A stretch of DNA of 64,000 nt from QAND01 sp003150225. GTDB lineage: Bacteria; Bacillota; Clostridia; Christensenellales; QAND01. The translations under genes and the position numbers were made by a program. Positions 26,382 through 34,930 of this stretch are shown here, piece after piece (position 1 is the stretch's first letter; every line of letters begins with the position of its first letter). The stretch lies in assembly GCF_044357945.1 (NCBI RefSeq), contig NZ_CP076563.1, positions 496,001 to 560,000 on the forward strand. The letters are read 5' to 3'. The notes under the pieces were generated by a model. The model was given only the letters and a program-made list of their open reading frames with translations, was not told the origin of the DNA and did not search any database.

Positions 26382-27083
26382 TTAAATGGTTTTTAGCATA
26401 TCCTTTTGCAGGCGTTTGATGATGCGCTTTTCCAGCCTGGAAATATAGCTCTGGGAAATGCCCATCATATCGGCCACCTCTTTTTGGGTTTTTTCCTCCA
26501 AACCAAATAGGCCGTAGCGCAGTTCCACGATGCGCTTTTCCCGTTCGGTGAGCTTGGTGATGGCCGACAGAAGCTGCTTGCGGTCCCCGGCGTCCTCCAT
26601 GGTTCGGGTGATCAGATCGGGCTCGGTACCCAGGATATCGGAGAGCAGCAGCTCGTTGCCGTCCCAGTCGATGTTCAGCGGTTCATCGATGCTCACCTCG
26701 TACCGGATTTTAGAGTTTTTCCGCAGGTGCATGAGAATTTCATTTTCGATACAGCGGGAAGCGTAGGTGGCCAGCTTGATCTTCTTTTCCCCGTCAAAGG
26801 TATTCACCGCCTTGATGAGGCCGATAGTACCGGTGGAGATCAGGTCCTCGATGCCGATGCCGGTGTTCTCAAACTTCCGAGCGATGTACACCACCAGCCG
26901 CAGGTTCCGCTCGATGAGCTGCCCCTTTGCTTCCTGATCCCCCTGGGCCAGCCGGGCCAGCAGCGCCGCTTCCTCCTCTCGAGACAGGGGCGGCGGCAGG
27001 CTTTCACTGCCTCCAACATAATAGACGCTCCGCCGGGGAAACAGCCGGTAGAGCAGCCTTACCAACCAATCAATCAACCGCAC
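26382..27083 (-). CDS. sigE: Sporulation sigma factor SigE (pro-SigE, mother cell)
   Basis: A 233-residue early mother-cell sigma factor made as a precursor. The N-terminal about 20 residues form an amphipathic membrane-associated pro-segment. The processing region YYVGGSESLPPPLS lies at 21-34, very like the SpoIIGA cleavage region of Bacillus pro-SigE. Regions 2 and 4 are intact (IGIEDLISTGTIGLIKAV; QKEVADMMGISQSYISRLEK). The start is a GTG with GGGGTGA upstream. It lies 18 nt after spoIIGA, its processing protease, and is probably co-transcribed with it. Confidence 0.97.
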   Translation of the reverse strand: MRLIDWLVRLLYRLFPRRSVYYVGGSESLPPPLSREEEAALLARLAQGDQEAKGQLIERNLRLVVYIARKFENTGIGIEDLISTGTIGLIKAVNTFDGEKKIKLATYASRCIENEILMHLRKNSKIRYEVSIDEPLNIDWDGNELLLSDILGTEPDLITRTMEDAGDRKQLLSAITKLTEREKRIVELRYGLFGLEEKTQKEVADMMGISQSYISRLEKRIIKRLQKDMLKTI

Positions 27084-27101
27084 GCCTTTTCACCCCACAA
27101 T

Positions 27102-27899
27102 TTATAATAACGAAACCGGTACCAGCGCCCGGATATCCCGGGCCAGCTCCTGGCTGACGGCTACGGCGGCCGTCACCTCCTTGGTATCTTTCCCACACAA
27201 CTGGATCCCATCGGGCCGAAAAGCCTGAAGGCTTTGCTCCCCTCCGATGGAATGGACGGGCAGCTCCAGCATCCGGGACTGGAGCTGGGGCCATAGGGCC
27301 ATGAGTTCCGGTTCCCTGCCGCAGACGATCACGGGTACTCCCGTCCCTGGCATGGTCAAAAGGTTGCCGCTATCCACCATCCCGGGAAGGGAGATCTCCG
27401 TATCACCGATTCGGATACGCACCGTCAGCACCGCGTCTTCACGGGAGATGGCATCCTTGATCCGCCGCACCAGGGTTTCGCAGCCTTTGACCGACAGGAG
27501 GGACACTGGGATCAACAGCCACAGGGGAATACCGGTGACAATGTATCCTCTTCCCGCCGCCGTAGGACTGCCGAAGAGAAATCCTCCCGCTATGACCAGC
27601 CCGCCCAAAAGGGCGCCCAAACCAAAAAAGGCCAGCGCCCGTTTGCCGTAGGTCCGCCAATCCCCAAACCCGAAAGCCGCAAACACCAGAAGCAGCCCTA
27701 CTCCCATTTTGATGGCCGGATGGGCCAGAAAGCGGAATTGGCGCAGGGGGGTCAATACCGCGTACAGGGTTCCCAAGCCCGCAGCAAGACACCTCCGACC
27801 CAGAGAGGCCCGGGGCGGCAAAAGGGCGGACAGGGCCGAGAGCAGCAATAGGTCGATAAAAAAATTATCCAGTATCACAACCTCTAGATAGACGCGCAC
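27102..27899 (-). CDS. spoIIGA: Sporulation sigma-E factor-processing peptidase SpoIIGA
   Basis: A 265-residue membrane aspartyl protease that cleaves pro-SigE after a forespore signal. The N-terminal half holds about five TM helices starting with YLEVVILDNFFIDLLLL. The C-terminal half has the catalytic aspartate motif in MVDSGNLL, which resembles the half-site of retroviral-type aspartyl proteases. I chose the GTG at 27899, with AGGTGGGG upstream, because SpoIIGA proteins begin directly with the first helix. Any longer frame would run through the promoter. sigE follows immediately. Confidence 0.93.
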   Translation of the reverse strand: MRVYLEVVILDNFFIDLLLLSALSALLPPRASLGRRCLAAGLGTLYAVLTPLRQFRFLAHPAIKMGVGLLLVFAAFGFGDWRTYGKRALAFFGLGALLGGLVIAGGFLFGSPTAAGRGYIVTGIPLWLLIPVSLLSVKGCETLVRRIKDAISREDAVLTVRIRIGDTEISLPGMVDSGNLLTMPGTGVPVIVCGREPELMALWPQLQSRMLELPVHSIGGEQSLQAFRPDGIQLCGKDTKEVTAAVAVSQELARDIRALVPVSLL

Positions 27900-27921
27900 A
27901 AAGACCCCACCTTTTGGTGCT

Positions 27922-27955
27922 ATTATAGGATAGTCTAGAGCGGAAAATTGTAGAA
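27922..27955 (-). promoter_or_regulatory. spoIIGA promoter with Spo0A-box-like site
   Basis: Minus-strand -10 TATAAT (27922-27927) lacks a good -35 at 17 nt. A TTCTACA element, one mismatch from an inverted 0A box, sits at 27949-27955 (21 nt upstream). This resembles the Spo0A-activated spoIIG promoter with its long spacer. Confidence 0.45.
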
Positions 27956-28182
27956 CGGCGCCGGCGTCTTTTTCCTTCCTTTCCCCATTCTTCCCCATGA
28001 TTTTTCCTGCCCGCCGCGTATTCCCCAATTTTCACGGAAAAAGGGGATGCCGTTGGTTTTGCCCAGCCGACTTTTTTCACACATCCTGGGGGCGTAAAAA
28101 AGATTTTTCCTTTGCGGGGATTATCCTAAGATTCGGCGTATTCAGACGGATTTTTGCCGTCGATCCCCCTACAAATGGGCAG

Positions 28183-28213
28183 CAAAAAAGCCCCGGCCAT
28201 CGCCGGGGCTTTG
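28183..28213 (-). terminator. Terminator after ftsZ
   Basis: Minus-strand AAAGCCCCGGC and GCCGGGGCTTT stem with a short loop, followed by TTTTTTG. It ends the division cluster. Confidence 0.9.
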
Positions 28214-28229
28214 AATGATCTTGCTTTGG

Positions 28230-29465
28230 TTAGCGGTTCCGCCGCAGCCAGGTGGGGATCTCCAGATCATCGTCGTCATCGTTGCGGGAGAAGGGCTGGC
28301 GGTCGCGAGGACGGGGACGGGGCTCCGGCCGCGCTTGGGTGAACCCAATATCCTCTTCCTCCACCACGACCTCGTCATGGTATTCCTGGGCTTCCTCCAC
28401 ACGCTCTTCCCGGCGGCCCAGGACATTGGGGCGCTGGCCAAAGAGGGTGGGCTGCGCATCGGACTGAGCCTGGCGGCTCACGGAAGGCTGGCGGGGATTC
28501 TGCTGCTCGGGAGCTCCTACGAACCCGGTGGCAATCACGGTAATCCGCATGGTCTCTCCCAGGGTTTCATCGATGCCGGCGCCGAAGATGATGTTGGCAT
28601 CGGGGTCGGCGCTGGTCTGTACCAATTCAGCGGCCTCGGTCACCTCAATGATACCCATGGAGGGACCGCCGGTGATGTTCAAAAGCACGCCGCGGGCGCC
28701 ATCGATGGAGGTCTCAAGGAGGGGACTCTGGATGGCCATTTTAGCGGCGGTCACAGCCCGGTCCTCCCCGGTACCGATGCCGATGCCCATATGGGCGATC
28801 CCGCTGTTTTCCATAATGGCCTTTACATCCGCGAAGTCCAGGTTGATGAGGCTGGGCACCGCGATGAGATCACTGATGCCCTGGATGCCTTGGCGCAGCA
28901 CATCGTCCGCCACCTTAAAGGCGTCCACAATGCTTGTCCCCTTGCCCACCACCAGAAGCAGCCGGTCGTTGGGGATGATGACCAGGGTGTCCACGTTTTG
29001 CCGCAAGGCCTCGATGCCCTTTTCGGCGTTGAGCGCCCGCTTTTTCCCCTCAAAGGAGAAGGGACGGGTGACCACGCCCACGGTAAGGATCCCCAGCTCT
29101 TTTGCGATATTGGCGATGACAGGAGCGGCGCCCGTGCCGGTACCGCCGCCCATGCCTGCGGTGATGAACACCATATCGGAATCTTTGATGACGTTGGCAA
29201 TCTCATCCCGGCTCTCCTCGGCGGCCTGCTGGCCTACCTCGGGGTTGGCGCCGGCGCCCAGGCCCTTGGTCAGCTTTTCACCGATCTGCACCCGCTGGGT
29301 GGCCTGGGACATATAGAGGGCTTGGCGGTCGGTATTCACCGCGATGAACTCCACGCCTTGAAGGCCATGCTGCACCATGCGGTTGACCGCGTTGTTGCCG
29401 GCGCCGCCAACGCCGATGACCTTTATGGAAGCGAACTGCCCAACATCTACATCAAATTCAAGCAT
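28230..29465 (-). CDS. ftsZ: Cell division protein FtsZ
   Basis: A 411-residue tubulin homologue that forms the Z-ring. The signature GGGTGTG lies at 106-112. The GTPase core spans about 1-310. A charged, Arg/Gln-rich linker leads to a C-terminal peptide LEIPTWLRRNR that matches the conserved FtsA/SepF/ZipA-binding tail. AGGAGG lies 7 nt before the ATG. It is the last gene of the division cluster, directly after an FtsA-like gene, and ends at a strong terminator. Confidence 0.98.
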   Translation of the reverse strand: MLEFDVDVGQFASIKVIGVGGAGNNAVNRMVQHGLQGVEFIAVNTDRQALYMSQATQRVQIGEKLTKGLGAGANPEVGQQAAEESRDEIANVIKDSDMVFITAGMGGGTGTGAAPVIANIAKELGILTVGVVTRPFSFEGKKRALNAEKGIEALRQNVDTLVIIPNDRLLLVVGKGTSIVDAFKVADDVLRQGIQGISDLIAVPSLINLDFADVKAIMENSGIAHMGIGIGTGEDRAVTAAKMAIQSPLLETSIDGARGVLLNITGGPSMGIIEVTEAAELVQTSADPDANIIFGAGIDETLGETMRITVIATGFVGAPEQQNPRQPSVSRQAQSDAQPTLFGQRPNVLGRREERVEEAQEYHDEVVVEEEDIGFTQARPEPRPRPRDRQPFSRNDDDDDLEIPTWLRRNR

Positions 29466-29477
29466 GAGATATCCTCC

Positions 29478-30563
29478 TTACTTTTTCCGGAAAATCCCCA
29501 GAATGCGCTGGAGCCCATCGGCCCCGGTTTCCTGGGTCAGGTTTGTCATTGCATAGTCCAGCGCCGCCATGGCGGAGATGGAGTAGCGGGAGCTGCCGTC
29601 CACCATAAACAGGGGAAGGTTCTCAAACCGCAATCCCACCTTGGCGCCGATATACTCCTTGGCGCCCCGCATATCCGATACGCCCGAACCCACGAAATAG
29701 GCCTTGCTGGAGTCGTAGGTGATTTCCGCAACGTCCTCCATGGCCTGCCGCATCAGGGAGATGATCTCATCCAGCCGGGAGACGATGACCTCGTCCACCA
29801 GGCCGTGCTCGAACCCCCACAGGCGGCCGTCTGCCATCCGGATATAATCGATGGCCTCCGGGTCGTACTCGATGCCAAACACAAACTGACGCTTTAGCTG
29901 CTCCGCATATTCGAGGTCGATCTCCAAAACCATGGAGAGATCCCGAACCAAATGCAGACCGCCCACCATAAGCGTCCCTTGATACACCTGCGCGTCCCCT
30001 ACGAACACGCAAGTATCGGTATAATAATACCCTAGATTGATCATTATGGCAACATTATCTCGCTCAATCTCGGGAATGATAAACATTCCTTCCGCATAGT
30101 TTTGAGAAATATATGAAGTAACGCCGATGTTCAGGCCGGCAAGGGCGCGATCCACCTCATCCACGAAGTCCAGATCCGCCCAAATACGGCTGACGCCGCG
30201 GCTATTGTCCACTACGCTCTGATACTCCATCTTATGGAGCAGCAGGTTTTCATTGCTCTTCTGGCTCTCGTCCTCCATGAGCCCCGCGTCCTCACCATAG
30301 GGGGTCTCCCGGGCCTCTACATAGGTATACTTTCCCGGCACGCCCACGTAAACCTCCCGGAGGCGCCGAATGGAAGCGCCGCAGGCCGAGGTAACCGCTT
30401 CCTCCACCGCCCGGCCCAGGCCGCTCTGGGAGAGGGATTCTCCCCGCAAAAACCCGTTAAATGGGCTGGAAGCCTCGGCTACCGTGGTATAGGTGCCGTC
30501 CTTCTTGGGCTCCGCGGTAACGCAAACCACCTTATTTTTATCCACTACAATCGCTGCAACCAT
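29478..30563 (-). CDS. Divergent FtsA-like cell division protein
   Basis: A 361-residue actin-fold protein in the ftsA slot between ftsQ and ftsZ. FtsA family features are the GGLHLVRDLSMVLEIDLEYAEQLK segment at 201-224, the phosphate-2-like MINLGYYYTDT near 174-184 and the adenosine motif VGSGVSDMRG. The phosphate-2 Asp is Asn176, and the motif is Tyr-rich. The last residues LQRILGIFRKK could form the amphipathic membrane-anchoring helix. It is shorter than typical FtsA (about 420). It probably tethers FtsZ to the membrane; ATP binding is uncertain. GGAGG lies 11 nt before the ATG. Confidence 0.8.
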   Translation of the reverse strand: MVAAIVVDKNKVVCVTAEPKKDGTYTTVAEASSPFNGFLRGESLSQSGLGRAVEEAVTSACGASIRRLREVYVGVPGKYTYVEARETPYGEDAGLMEDESQKSNENLLLHKMEYQSVVDNSRGVSRIWADLDFVDEVDRALAGLNIGVTSYISQNYAEGMFIIPEIERDNVAIMINLGYYYTDTCVFVGDAQVYQGTLMVGGLHLVRDLSMVLEIDLEYAEQLKRQFVFGIEYDPEAIDYIRMADGRLWGFEHGLVDEVIVSRLDEIISLMRQAMEDVAEITYDSSKAYFVGSGVSDMRGAKEYIGAKVGLRFENLPLFMVDGSSRYSISAMAALDYAMTNLTQETGADGLQRILGIFRKK

Positions 30564-30595
30564 GGCTTATCTGACCTCCCGCCGTTCCATCAAAT

Positions 30596-31441
30596 TTAAT
30601 CCGGAATATAGCTGGCACCGTATTTGCTGCTGGCGTCCAGGGTGCCAAACCGCTTGCCCTCCTCCACCAGACGGGGATAGAGGGTATCGATCCACGCCAG
30701 CTTCTGCTCCATATTGTCTACATCCCCAATCCGAATCTTCAGTCCGTTTTTTACGCCCATGGTGATCATGGTGGGGATGCTGATATCGATATAGCTGAGC
30801 TCCTCGCCGATGACCGATTCCTCAAAGGTGGCAAGGATGGTATCGATGAGGTAGACGTCGTAGTCGTCAAGGCCCTGGATCCGGCTGCCAATGGCCGCCG
30901 CCTCCACGGTAACGCCCCGCAGTTCGATGAGGCCCTGGGCCGATGGCGCCATCTCCACCGCCGTACCCGCTTCATCGGTGAGCACGAAGGTATCGCCGTA
31001 TTTTACCGCAAGCTTCAACGTCCGTTCCCGAAGCCGGATCAACAGTTTACTGGGGTATACCCGCTTGACCTCCAGCACCTCGATGTATGGAATGGTGCCA
31101 AGCTCACGGCGGATGGCGTCCAGATCGATGGTAAAGATGTTCTGGCCCATCTCCACATCCACATAGGCGAGGATCTGCTCGTTGCTGAAGCTCTCGTTTC
31201 CCTGGATTTCAATATCGGTCAGCTGAAACAGGTAGTAGCCCAGAAACCCGGCTGCCGCTAGGGTAAACAGGGTAAATAGGGTTACCAGGGCGCGCTTCAC
31301 ACCCGTTCTCATGGGTCGGCGCCGCTTTGGCTTCTTTTGTTTTTTTCCGTTGGCCTTGTCCAATTCGTCTCTTGTCCTTTTGGGAACGAACCGCCGTTCC
31401 CTATGATGATACCCAGTCCTAATAGGATCCAGACGGCGCAC
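30596..31441 (-). CDS. ftsQ: Cell division protein FtsQ/DivIB
   Basis: A 281-residue single-pass divisome protein. A basic cytoplasmic N-terminus (about 1-45) is followed by a TM helix at about 48-70, a POTRA domain (FQLTDIEIQGNESFSNEQILAYV, with VKRVYPSKLLIRLRER) and an FtsQ/DivIB beta domain. It links the FtsL/DivIC and FtsW/PBP parts of the divisome. The start is a GTG only 5 nt after the ftsW stop, with a short-spaced GAGG. murG, often found in this slot, is absent. Confidence 0.92.
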   Translation of the reverse strand: MRRLDPIRTGYHHRERRFVPKRTRDELDKANGKKQKKPKRRRPMRTGVKRALVTLFTLFTLAAAGFLGYYLFQLTDIEIQGNESFSNEQILAYVDVEMGQNIFTIDLDAIRRELGTIPYIEVLEVKRVYPSKLLIRLRERTLKLAVKYGDTFVLTDEAGTAVEMAPSAQGLIELRGVTVEAAAIGSRIQGLDDYDVYLIDTILATFEESVIGEELSYIDISIPTMITMGVKNGLKIRIGDVDNMEQKLAWIDTLYPRLVEEGKRFGTLDASSKYGASYIPD

Positions 31442-31446
31442 CGTCC

Positions 31447-32547
31447 TCAGGTCTTAACACAGTTTTTTGAGACGTTCATCAGCACCCCGATGGAGGCCAT
31501 GAACATCAAAAGGGAGCTGCTTCCCGCACTGATAAAGGGCAGGGTCTGGCCAGTGGGGGGAATGCTCCCCGTGACCACCGCCACATTGATGGCCACCTGT
31601 ACCGCAATGAGAGCCGTAACGCCGGTAGCCATAAGGCTGCCCAGTTTATCCCGGCAGGTCATGGCGATGCGGACGCCCCGGTAGATCAGGAACAGGTAGA
31701 CGCTCAGAAGCACCAATACCCCGAAGAATCCAAATTCCTCGGCAAACACCGAGAAGATAAAATCGCTCTCCCCATAGGGCAGAAACAGAAGCTTCTGCTG
31801 GCTCATGCCCAGGCCCTTGCCGAAAAATCCACCGCTTGCTAAAGCATAGAAGGATTGGATCAGCTGATAGCCCGAGTCGCTGGGATCGGACCAAGGATCC
31901 AAGAAGGCGGTGAACCGCTCCATCCGATAGGGTTCCAGCACAATGAGGGCTCCTACCGCCACCACGCCCAACAGGCACATGCCGATGAGGTGCCATTTGT
32001 TGGCGCCCCCCACAAACAGCATGACAAAGGTGATGATGGCAATGCACATGACCATGGAAAAGTTGGGCTGTGCCAGGATAAGACCGCAGACCGCGCCCAC
32101 CACCAAGAACAGAGGGATCAAACCATTTTTCCATTTAGTGATATCGTTTCGCTTGTCGGATAGGAATACGGCAAGGTAGACCACCACGCTGAATTTTGCC
32201 ACCTCGGAGGGCTGAATGGTAATGAAGCCCAGGTTCAGCCAGCGGGAGCTTCCGTTGAGGGTAACGGCAAGGGCCGGTACAAAGCGTACCAAAAGCAGCA
32301 TCACCACAGGTACCCCCAGGATGATCCACTTTAGCTTGGGGTACAGGTGATAGTCGAAGCGGGAAAGGAACCACATACAGACGGCTCCCCCCACCGCGCC
32401 GATGATCTGCTTTTTAAAATAATAGTAAGGATCCCCGATCTTGATGGTGGCCATATACGAACTGGCGCTGAAGACCACAACAATGCCCGTCAGCACCAGC
32501 ATCAGCGTTACCACCAGAACGGAGAAGTCCATCTCCCGCTTCGGCAA
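31447..32547 (-). CDS. ftsW: Peptidoglycan glycosyltransferase FtsW (SEDS)
   Basis: A 366-residue SEDS protein with about ten TM helices that polymerises lipid II at the septum with its class B PBP partner. Motifs include LNGSSRWLNLGFITIQPSE, the catalytic-region QPNFS loop, and PPTGQTLPFISAGSSSLL near the C-terminus. The last differs from the usual SYGGSS by having SAGSSS. Translation probably begins at a TTG one base after the murD stop, with GGAG inside the end of murD, indicating coupling. Confidence 0.95.
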   Translation of the reverse strand: MPKREMDFSVLVVTLMLVLTGIVVVFSASSYMATIKIGDPYYYFKKQIIGAVGGAVCMWFLSRFDYHLYPKLKWIILGVPVVMLLLVRFVPALAVTLNGSSRWLNLGFITIQPSEVAKFSVVVYLAVFLSDKRNDITKWKNGLIPLFLVVGAVCGLILAQPNFSMVMCIAIITFVMLFVGGANKWHLIGMCLLGVVAVGALIVLEPYRMERFTAFLDPWSDPSDSGYQLIQSFYALASGGFFGKGLGMSQQKLLFLPYGESDFIFSVFAEEFGFFGVLVLLSVYLFLIYRGVRIAMTCRDKLGSLMATGVTALIAVQVAINVAVVTGSIPPTGQTLPFISAGSSSLLMFMASIGVLMNVSKNCVKT

Positions 32548-32548
32548 A

Positions 32549-33907
32549 TTATTTCAGCTCCATCACAAGTTCTTTGAAACGCCGGCCCCGTTCCTCGTAA
32601 TCCGAGAACATATCCCAGCTGGCACAGGCCGGGGACAGCAGCACGTTCATCCCAGGGGACGCCAGCGCCCGGCACTTTTGAACCGCGTCCGCCAGGGAAT
32701 CCGCCAGAGTGATGTTTTGATATCCTACCTGCTTTGCCGTATCCACAATCTGTTCCTGGGTTTGGCCTAATACGACTATATGCGCGATGTATTGGTTAAA
32801 TTCACGGAACATGGGCAGGAAGTCCCCATGCTTATCGTATCCGCCCAGGATCAAAACCGTAGGCCGATCCATGGCCCGGATGGCCATGATGGTGGCGTCT
32901 GGGTTGGTTCCCTTGCTGTCGTTGATATAGGTGACCCCATCCACCGTAGCCACCGTCTCGATGCGATGCTCCACCCCTGCAAAGGTGCGGAGGGTTTTTG
33001 CGATCACGGAATCCGCAACCCCCATGAGGGAAGTCATCAGCGCCGCCGCCAGGGCGTTCTCCAGGTTGTGGTTGCCGGGAATGCGCACGTCTTTTATGGG
33101 CATCAAGGTTCGGGTATTGCCATCCACCGAAAGAACGATCTGCCCATCCTTTACATAGGCGCCCTCGGGCAGGATATGGCTGACGGAAAAGAACAGCACC
33201 CGGGCTTTGGGTTCATCGCGAAGCCCCCGGGTGATCTCGTTGTCGTAATTGAGTACGCAGTAATCCGCCGGGGTCTGGTTCTGGAACACGATGCATTTGC
33301 CCCGGATGTAGTTTTCCATGGTCTGGAACCAATCCAGGTGGTCCTCGGTGATGTTGAGGATGGCGCTGACCCTGGGATGGAATTTCAAGGTGCTGACCAG
33401 CTGGAAGGGTGCCACCTCGGCTACCGCCACATCCCCTTCCTGCAGCTCATAGGCGTAGGTGCAGGCCGGATCCCCGATGTTGCCCACGGGATGGCTCACC
33501 TTCCCCGCTGCGCGGAAGATCTCGGAAACGAGGGTGGTGGTGGTGGTCTTGCCGTTGGTGCCGGTGATGGCCACAAAATCGGCTTTGGTCACCCAATAGG
33601 CCAGCTCCAGCTCGTTGACGCAGGGAATTCCCGCCGCGCGGGCGTTTTTGATCCACTCCCGCCAAAAGGGCACGCCGCTGCTGAACACGATGAGGTCCAC
33701 CCCATGGATGAGGGAATCGGGCTCCATGCCAAGGCGGTCCGTCATGCCCAGTGCCAAGAGGTCGTCCAATTTGCCGGAAAACGCCTCCCGATCCCGCATA
33801 TCGTTGAGGATGATCTCCTTGGTTCCCAATTTGTAAAGCAGCTGGGCGGCGGCGATACCGCTGCGGGCCATGCCCACCACCAGGACGCGCATTTTGGAAT
33901 AATCCAT
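32549..33907 (-). CDS. murD: UDP-N-acetylmuramoylalanine--D-glutamate ligase
   Basis: A 452-residue cytoplasmic Mur ligase that adds D-Glu to UDP-MurNAc-L-Ala. The Rossmann-like N-terminus VVGMARSGIAAAQLL precedes the ATP motif GTNGKTTTTTL. The later motifs NITEDHLDW and INDSKGTNPDATI are in place. AGGAGG lies 6 nt before the ATG. It lies 10 nt after mraY and overlaps the ftsW start region. Confidence 0.97.
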   Translation of the reverse strand: MDYSKMRVLVVGMARSGIAAAQLLYKLGTKEIILNDMRDREAFSGKLDDLLALGMTDRLGMEPDSLIHGVDLIVFSSGVPFWREWIKNARAAGIPCVNELELAYWVTKADFVAITGTNGKTTTTTLVSEIFRAAGKVSHPVGNIGDPACTYAYELQEGDVAVAEVAPFQLVSTLKFHPRVSAILNITEDHLDWFQTMENYIRGKCIVFQNQTPADYCVLNYDNEITRGLRDEPKARVLFFSVSHILPEGAYVKDGQIVLSVDGNTRTLMPIKDVRIPGNHNLENALAAALMTSLMGVADSVIAKTLRTFAGVEHRIETVATVDGVTYINDSKGTNPDATIMAIRAMDRPTVLILGGYDKHGDFLPMFREFNQYIAHIVVLGQTQEQIVDTAKQVGYQNITLADSLADAVQKCRALASPGMNVLLSPACASWDMFSDYEERGRRFKELVMELK

Positions 33908-33917
33908 AGCCTACCTC

Positions 33918-34916
33918 CTAAAGGACCAGGGCCAGCGTCAGAGCGCATAGCCCTACGCTGATCATGATATAGGACGCCACAATTTTGGTTTCGTTGACGC
34001 CGCACAGTTCAAAGTGATGGTGCAAAGGCGCCATCTTTAGAATCCGTTTATGGAAAAACTTATAGCTGATCACCTGGGCGATGCTGGAGATGGTGCTGGC
34101 CATAAACATGCCGGCGCAGATGGGCAATAACAGCACCATCCGGGACAGGATGGCCAGAATCACCACGACCCCACCCAGGGCCAGGGAGCCGGTATCCCCC
34201 ATGAACACCTTGGCCGGAAAGCTGTTAAACCGCAGGAAGGCCAGACAGCCGCCCGCCATGGCGCTGGCAAATACCGCCAGGTTTTTGTAGTTGATGGCGC
34301 GAAGGGTTTCCCCCGCCCCCTCGGCCTCAAGGGCCAGAGAATAGGCAATGATGGCAAAGGTGGCGCAGACGATGACGCTGACCCCTGAGGCCAGGCCGTC
34401 CAAGCCGTCGGTCAGGTTGACGCTATTGACCACCCCCACCACCACAAAGACGGTAAAGGGATAGTAGAACCAGCCCAGATCCCAGTAGAAGTTCGCAAAA
34501 GGCACATATATCTTCGTGCCCACCTCGGGACTGGAGGCCGCAAACATGGCGATCACCACGGCCAAGCCAAGCTGTCCGATCATTTTCTGATAGGGTTTTA
34601 GGCCTAAGGAGCGATGCTTATGTACCTTGATAAAATCATCAAGAAAGCCTACTGCGCCATAGCCCAGGGTGGTGAGCACACAGAAGATCACCCATTTTAG
34701 ATTGCCTCTTGCGAAGAGAACGGTGGCGACAATTCCTCCCAGGATGAAGATAATGCCCCCCATGCTGGGGGTACCCGCCTTGGCCAGATGGGACGCAGGG
34801 CCGTCGTCCCGGACGTTCTGTCCCAGCTTCAGCTTACGAAGCAGCGTGAGGATCATGGGGCCCAGTGCCACCGACGCCGCAAAGGCCGCCACCAGGGGCC
34901 AGATCAACTGTTCCAT
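33918..34916 (-). CDS. mraY: Phospho-N-acetylmuramoyl-pentapeptide-transferase
   Basis: A 332-residue integral membrane enzyme that makes lipid I from UDP-MurNAc-pentapeptide and undecaprenyl phosphate. About ten TM helices are visible, with KAGTPSMGGI, the Mg-binding NSVNLTDGLDGLASG, MGDTGSLALGG, and the C-terminal HHHFELCGV motif. GGGAGG lies upstream of the ATG. murF, which often lies between murE and mraY, is missing; only 14 nt separate them here. Confidence 0.97.
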   Translation of the reverse strand: MEQLIWPLVAAFAASVALGPMILTLLRKLKLGQNVRDDGPASHLAKAGTPSMGGIIFILGGIVATVLFARGNLKWVIFCVLTTLGYGAVGFLDDFIKVHKHRSLGLKPYQKMIGQLGLAVVIAMFAASSPEVGTKIYVPFANFYWDLGWFYYPFTVFVVVGVVNSVNLTDGLDGLASGVSVIVCATFAIIAYSLALEAEGAGETLRAINYKNLAVFASAMAGGCLAFLRFNSFPAKVFMGDTGSLALGGVVVILAILSRMVLLLPICAGMFMASTISSIAQVISYKFFHKRILKMAPLHHHFELCGVNETKIVASYIMISVGLCALTLALVL

Positions 34917-34930
34917 ATCGTGTCCTCCCG

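Noticed and set aside
28215..29897. Long plus-strand frame opposite ftsZ and the ftsA-like gene
   Set aside because: It is antisense to two well-supported genes, has no ribosome binding site and is low-complexity (His/Gly/Leu-rich), typical of a shadow frame in G+C-rich DNA.
32780..33961. Plus-strand frame of 393 codons opposite murD
   Set aside because: Antisense shadow of murD; it continues across the mraY-murD junction with no start site.
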